From: Paraburkholderia humisilvae
GTDB lineage: Bacteria; Pseudomonadota; Gammaproteobacteria; Burkholderiales; Burkholderiaceae
NCBI RefSeq assembly: GCF_902859855.1
Contig: NZ_CADIKH010000052.1
Span: forward strand, 1 to 44,991
DNA: 44,991 nt
Reading direction: 5' to 3'
Positions 42,912 to 44,991 of this stretch are shown piece after piece (the stretch's first letter is position 1; each line of letters opens with the position of its first letter). The notes below the pieces were generated by a model. That model was not told the origin of the DNA. It saw only the letters and a program-made list of their open reading frames with translations, and made no database searches. The translations under genes and the position numbers were made by a program.

Positions 42912-44162
42912 TTAAAATTGGCGCTTCCTGAGCGTGTACGCATAAAGCGCGTACTGCGTGTTGGTCAGGGAATCGAACCAGCCTCCCTGCATCATTCCGT
43001 CGTCGATGTCTTTCCAGGATTTGCCGGCGTTCTCGCTATAGAACGTGATGGTATGCGGTGCCCCCTTGCGGCTCGAATCGGTGGCGTAGACAAGCATGAC
43101 GCCTCGTTTTCCTACGCTAAGGCCATCGACGTCATAACGCTCGTCGAAGGTGCGCAACTGCTCGACGGTCGGATTCCTGTCGCTCGGCCATGACGAAATT
43201 GAGCCGGTTCTGTTGCCTTTATCGTTGTGGTCATCGTAATTCCGCGGAGGCCCGAGGCGTGACAAGGCGTAGATCGAATAGGTGCGGCCAGGCAATTCAT
43301 CAACCGAAACAAGCTGCCTGACTACCTGATCAGGCAACACTACGTCCTGTTCGAAGTGCATCTCGTCCCAAAGCAGCCGGTATACGACGCTTGAAAGACG
43401 TATATCGCCGAGCATCCCGACGTAATAGGCGACACGCAGCACTCCATCGGGGCCGAGGTCGACGGCGTTGAATGTCTTGCGAGGTTGACGATAGGCGGTC
43501 GCCATCGGCGGCAGAGCAATCTCTTGCCACGTCTGACCGCCGTCAGCAGTACGCCATACGTGAGGCCCCCAGCCGATCGCATAACCGCGCAGTGAATCGA
43601 GAAACTTGAGGTTGCTGATATTGCGATCCTCCGGCCAGTTCAATTGCGTCCATGTCTTGCCGCTATCAATTGAGCGCCAGAGTTTGGCGATATGCGGAGA
43701 GAGTCCATCTTTCGGCTCGGGAAGTTTGTAGTCGGTCCAATCCGTAGCGACATAAATCGTCGCCCAGTCCTTCGAATACCACCAAATACCGTTCTGTGCT
43801 TGTTGCTGGAAATAGCGCGACAGGTTACTCCCCACGTTCCCTCGTAGAAAGCTGACAGACCTGCGGTTAAGCCGCTCATCCACTTTGTCCATCCATGGTT
43901 CCTCGGGCACGGCCTTGGCAACGTCATAGCCCTTTTCTAGCCCTACAACATGAAAGCGGAGTTCTGGATCTGCGATCTTGAGTGTCATTACTTCGTTATT
44001 GCGAAGACGAAACGCTCCACCTCCATAAGTTTTGTCATTCGCCATAAAGCTTGTGGTAACCGTTGTCCATTGCGGCGCTGTCATCGTTCGATATCCATAG
44101 CTTGTGGCGGCCATTAAAATGAGGATGCCAATTAGAGCCTTTGTGCGATTGAGCTTGTACAC
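42912..44162 (-). CDS. Membrane-anchored Asp-box (BNR) repeat protein, predicted T6SS immunity protein (copy 2)
   Basis: This 416-residue paralogue of the protein at 40745-41989 has the same anchor (A-L-I-G-I-L-I-L-M-A-A-T-S-Y-G-Y-R). Its three Asp-box-like repeats are S-I-D-S-G-K-T-W, T-A-D-G-G-Q-T-W and S-E-N-A-G-K-S-W. The middle of the protein differs from copy 1 at many positions, while the C-terminal ~50 residues are the same. It starts at a GTG two bases after the partner's stop. The pattern fits duplicated immunity genes that diverge where they touch the toxin. Confidence 0.62.
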   Translation of the reverse strand: MYKLNRTKALIGILILMAATSYGYRTMTAPQWTTVTTSFMANDKTYGGGAFRLRNNEVMTLKIADPELRFHVVGLEKGYDVAKAVPEEPWMDKVDERLNRRSVSFLRGNVGSNLSRYFQQQAQNGIWWYSKDWATIYVATDWTDYKLPEPKDGLSPHIAKLWRSIDSGKTWTQLNWPEDRNISNLKFLDSLRGYAIGWGPHVWRTADGGQTWQEIALPPMATAYRQPRKTFNAVDLGPDGVLRVAYYVGMLGDIRLSSVVYRLLWDEMHFEQDVVLPDQVVRQLVSVDELPGRTYSIYALSRLGPPRNYDDHNDKGNRTGSISSWPSDRNPTVEQLRTFDERYDVDGLSVGKRGVMLVYATDSSRKGAPHTITFYSENAGKSWKDIDDGMMQGGWFDSLTNTQYALYAYTLRKRQF

Positions 44163-44164
44163 TC

Positions 44165-44991
44165 TTACTTTTCCGTGAGGCGATTGAGCGCCCGGCGAAT
44201 GAGATATTCCGTTCCGTCATGGGCCTCGCCAACCCACGTCTTTGTGGAGCCCCACCCGGTGCTGATGACCTGGTCATACGTACCCAAACTGCCCCATTCC
44301 TGTAGTCTTGGTTGCATCGTGATGCGAATGAGATCCGTCGGTGGAAGATGAGCGATCCCACCATCGAGATAGGCCAGTGGATGAGTCCTGAAGGCAAAGT
44401 GTTTGAATGCGTCGTGGTCCAGTTCGAGCTTATACCGTGACACATCCATCGAAAAGTCACCGTTATTGGGATCTCGACTTGCCATTTGAATAACGTCGCC
44501 TTTCATGTTTTGCTTAAGACCGTTCTCCATGTTTATTTGGAGATATTTCCTTGCCAAAATAAGCCACACCTTCCCGGCAGGGCTCAAATCCGGGAAAAGC
44601 TCCTTGCCGTAGTGTGAGCAGTAGTAGTAGCCGTAGCTGATGTAATACGATGGCGGATTATGCCCGCACCCAATATGGCGCATCATGAAATTGCTATGGC
44701 GCGACCAGTCCGCGTCGGTGCAATTCGGCGGAATCAACTTCTCGCGACGGTTGAGCAGGCGCTCCGCCACCTTCAAATCCGTCCACGGATTGAAGGTATA
44801 GGAGAACGTCTTGATAGCAGCAAAGGCTACGGCTGATGTCGCACGAGACAGAGTCACTTTCTCGACCGTATCGGTATAGGCACAATGCAGCGGACGGTAG
44901 TAATACTCGCAGTGCCCGATGATCGAGTCGGCCGCAGGGGGGACGTGCAGGTCGCATACGGTCCTGTCGGCCTGGGCACGCTGCGTGTAGG
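44165..44991 (-). CDS. Candidate novel T6SS effector or partner, Cys/His/Tyr-rich (copy 2, 5' partial)
   Basis: This paralogue of the gene at 41991-42902 is open to the right edge of the window, so its start is outside. It keeps D-W-S-R-H-S-N-F-M-M-R-H, G-C-G-H, P-P-S-Y-Y-I-S-Y-G-Y-Y-Y-C-S-H-Y-G and H-P-L-A-Y-L-D-G-G-I. It differs in the region that follows the conserved N-terminal block (T-L-S-R-A-T-S-A-V-A) and near the C-terminus. The visible 5' 103 bp are identical to the matching part of copy 1. The stop is two bases before the partner's GTG. Confidence 0.5.
   Translation of the reverse strand, partial: YTQRAQADRTVCDLHVPPAADSIIGHCEYYYRPLHCAYTDTVEKVTLSRATSAVAFAAIKTFSYTFNPWTDLKVAERLLNRREKLIPPNCTDADWSRHSNFMMRHIGCGHNPPSYYISYGYYYCSHYGKELFPDLSPAGKVWLILARKYLQINMENGLKQNMKGDVIQMASRDPNNGDFSMDVSRYKLELDHDAFKHFAFRTHPLAYLDGGIAHLPPTDLIRITMQPRLQEWGSLGTYDQVISTGWGSTKTWVGEAHDGTEYLIRRALNRLTEK

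Noticed and set aside
40749..44991. Repeats considered as a CRISPR array or IS pair
   Set aside because: The repeats are two long tracts inside paralogous coding genes, not short regular direct repeats, and no transposase is present.

Overview
The window looks like a chromosome segment from a high-GC betaproteobacterium of the Burkholderiaceae, most like Burkholderia, Paraburkholderia or Caballeronia. The reasons are the strong G/C bias at third codon positions, a DUF4148-type small secreted protein, the density of LysR and GntR regulators beside small catabolic operons, and the style of the type VI secretion (T6SS) accessory genes. This assignment is inference from gene content. No rRNA, tRNA or CRISPR array was seen.

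Left edge (1-4.3 kb, + strand): a T6SS accessory island. It holds the C-terminal part of a GH19/lysozyme-like effector whose coding sequence turns AT-rich part way through, and a 4-bp-overlapping, equally AT-rich predicted immunity protein. These are followed by a hypothetical gene, two Cys-rich PAAR-like spike-tip proteins, an immunity-like protein that probably lost its N-terminus, and what looks like the decayed N-terminal part of a tyrosine recombinase.

Middle (4.3-33.4 kb): ordinary metabolic and regulatory genes. They include a LysR regulator; a glycolate oxidase operon (glcDEF) with a near-perfect 28-bp palindrome upstream and a convergent FadR-type regulator (glcC-like); and a NIPSNAP / D-2-hydroxyacid dehydrogenase / MFS operon with a divergent LysR gene. 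Next come a 285-bp nested-palindrome element in front of a flavin disulfide reductase, a periplasmic FKBP, an MscS-cNMP channel fusion, a PNPOx-FNR-ferredoxin fusion with a GST, and a possible secreted effector. A GntR-regulated MFS plus two MmgE/PrpD genes, a cupin and a lone sulfate-binding protein complete this part.

Right edge (33.4-45 kb, - strand): a second T6SS island. In transcription order it reads: a tandemly duplicated two-gene module (Cys/Tyr/His-rich ~304-aa protein plus membrane-anchored Asp-box protein, about 2.17 kb per unit), a third PAAR-like protein, a two-TM protein of unknown function, TssM without a recognisable Walker A, TssF, and a tssG start that stops after 24 codons against the 3' end of the sulfate-binding protein gene. 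The duplicated module is the best candidate here for an undescribed effector/immunity system. The tssG stub marks a probable rearrangement end point.
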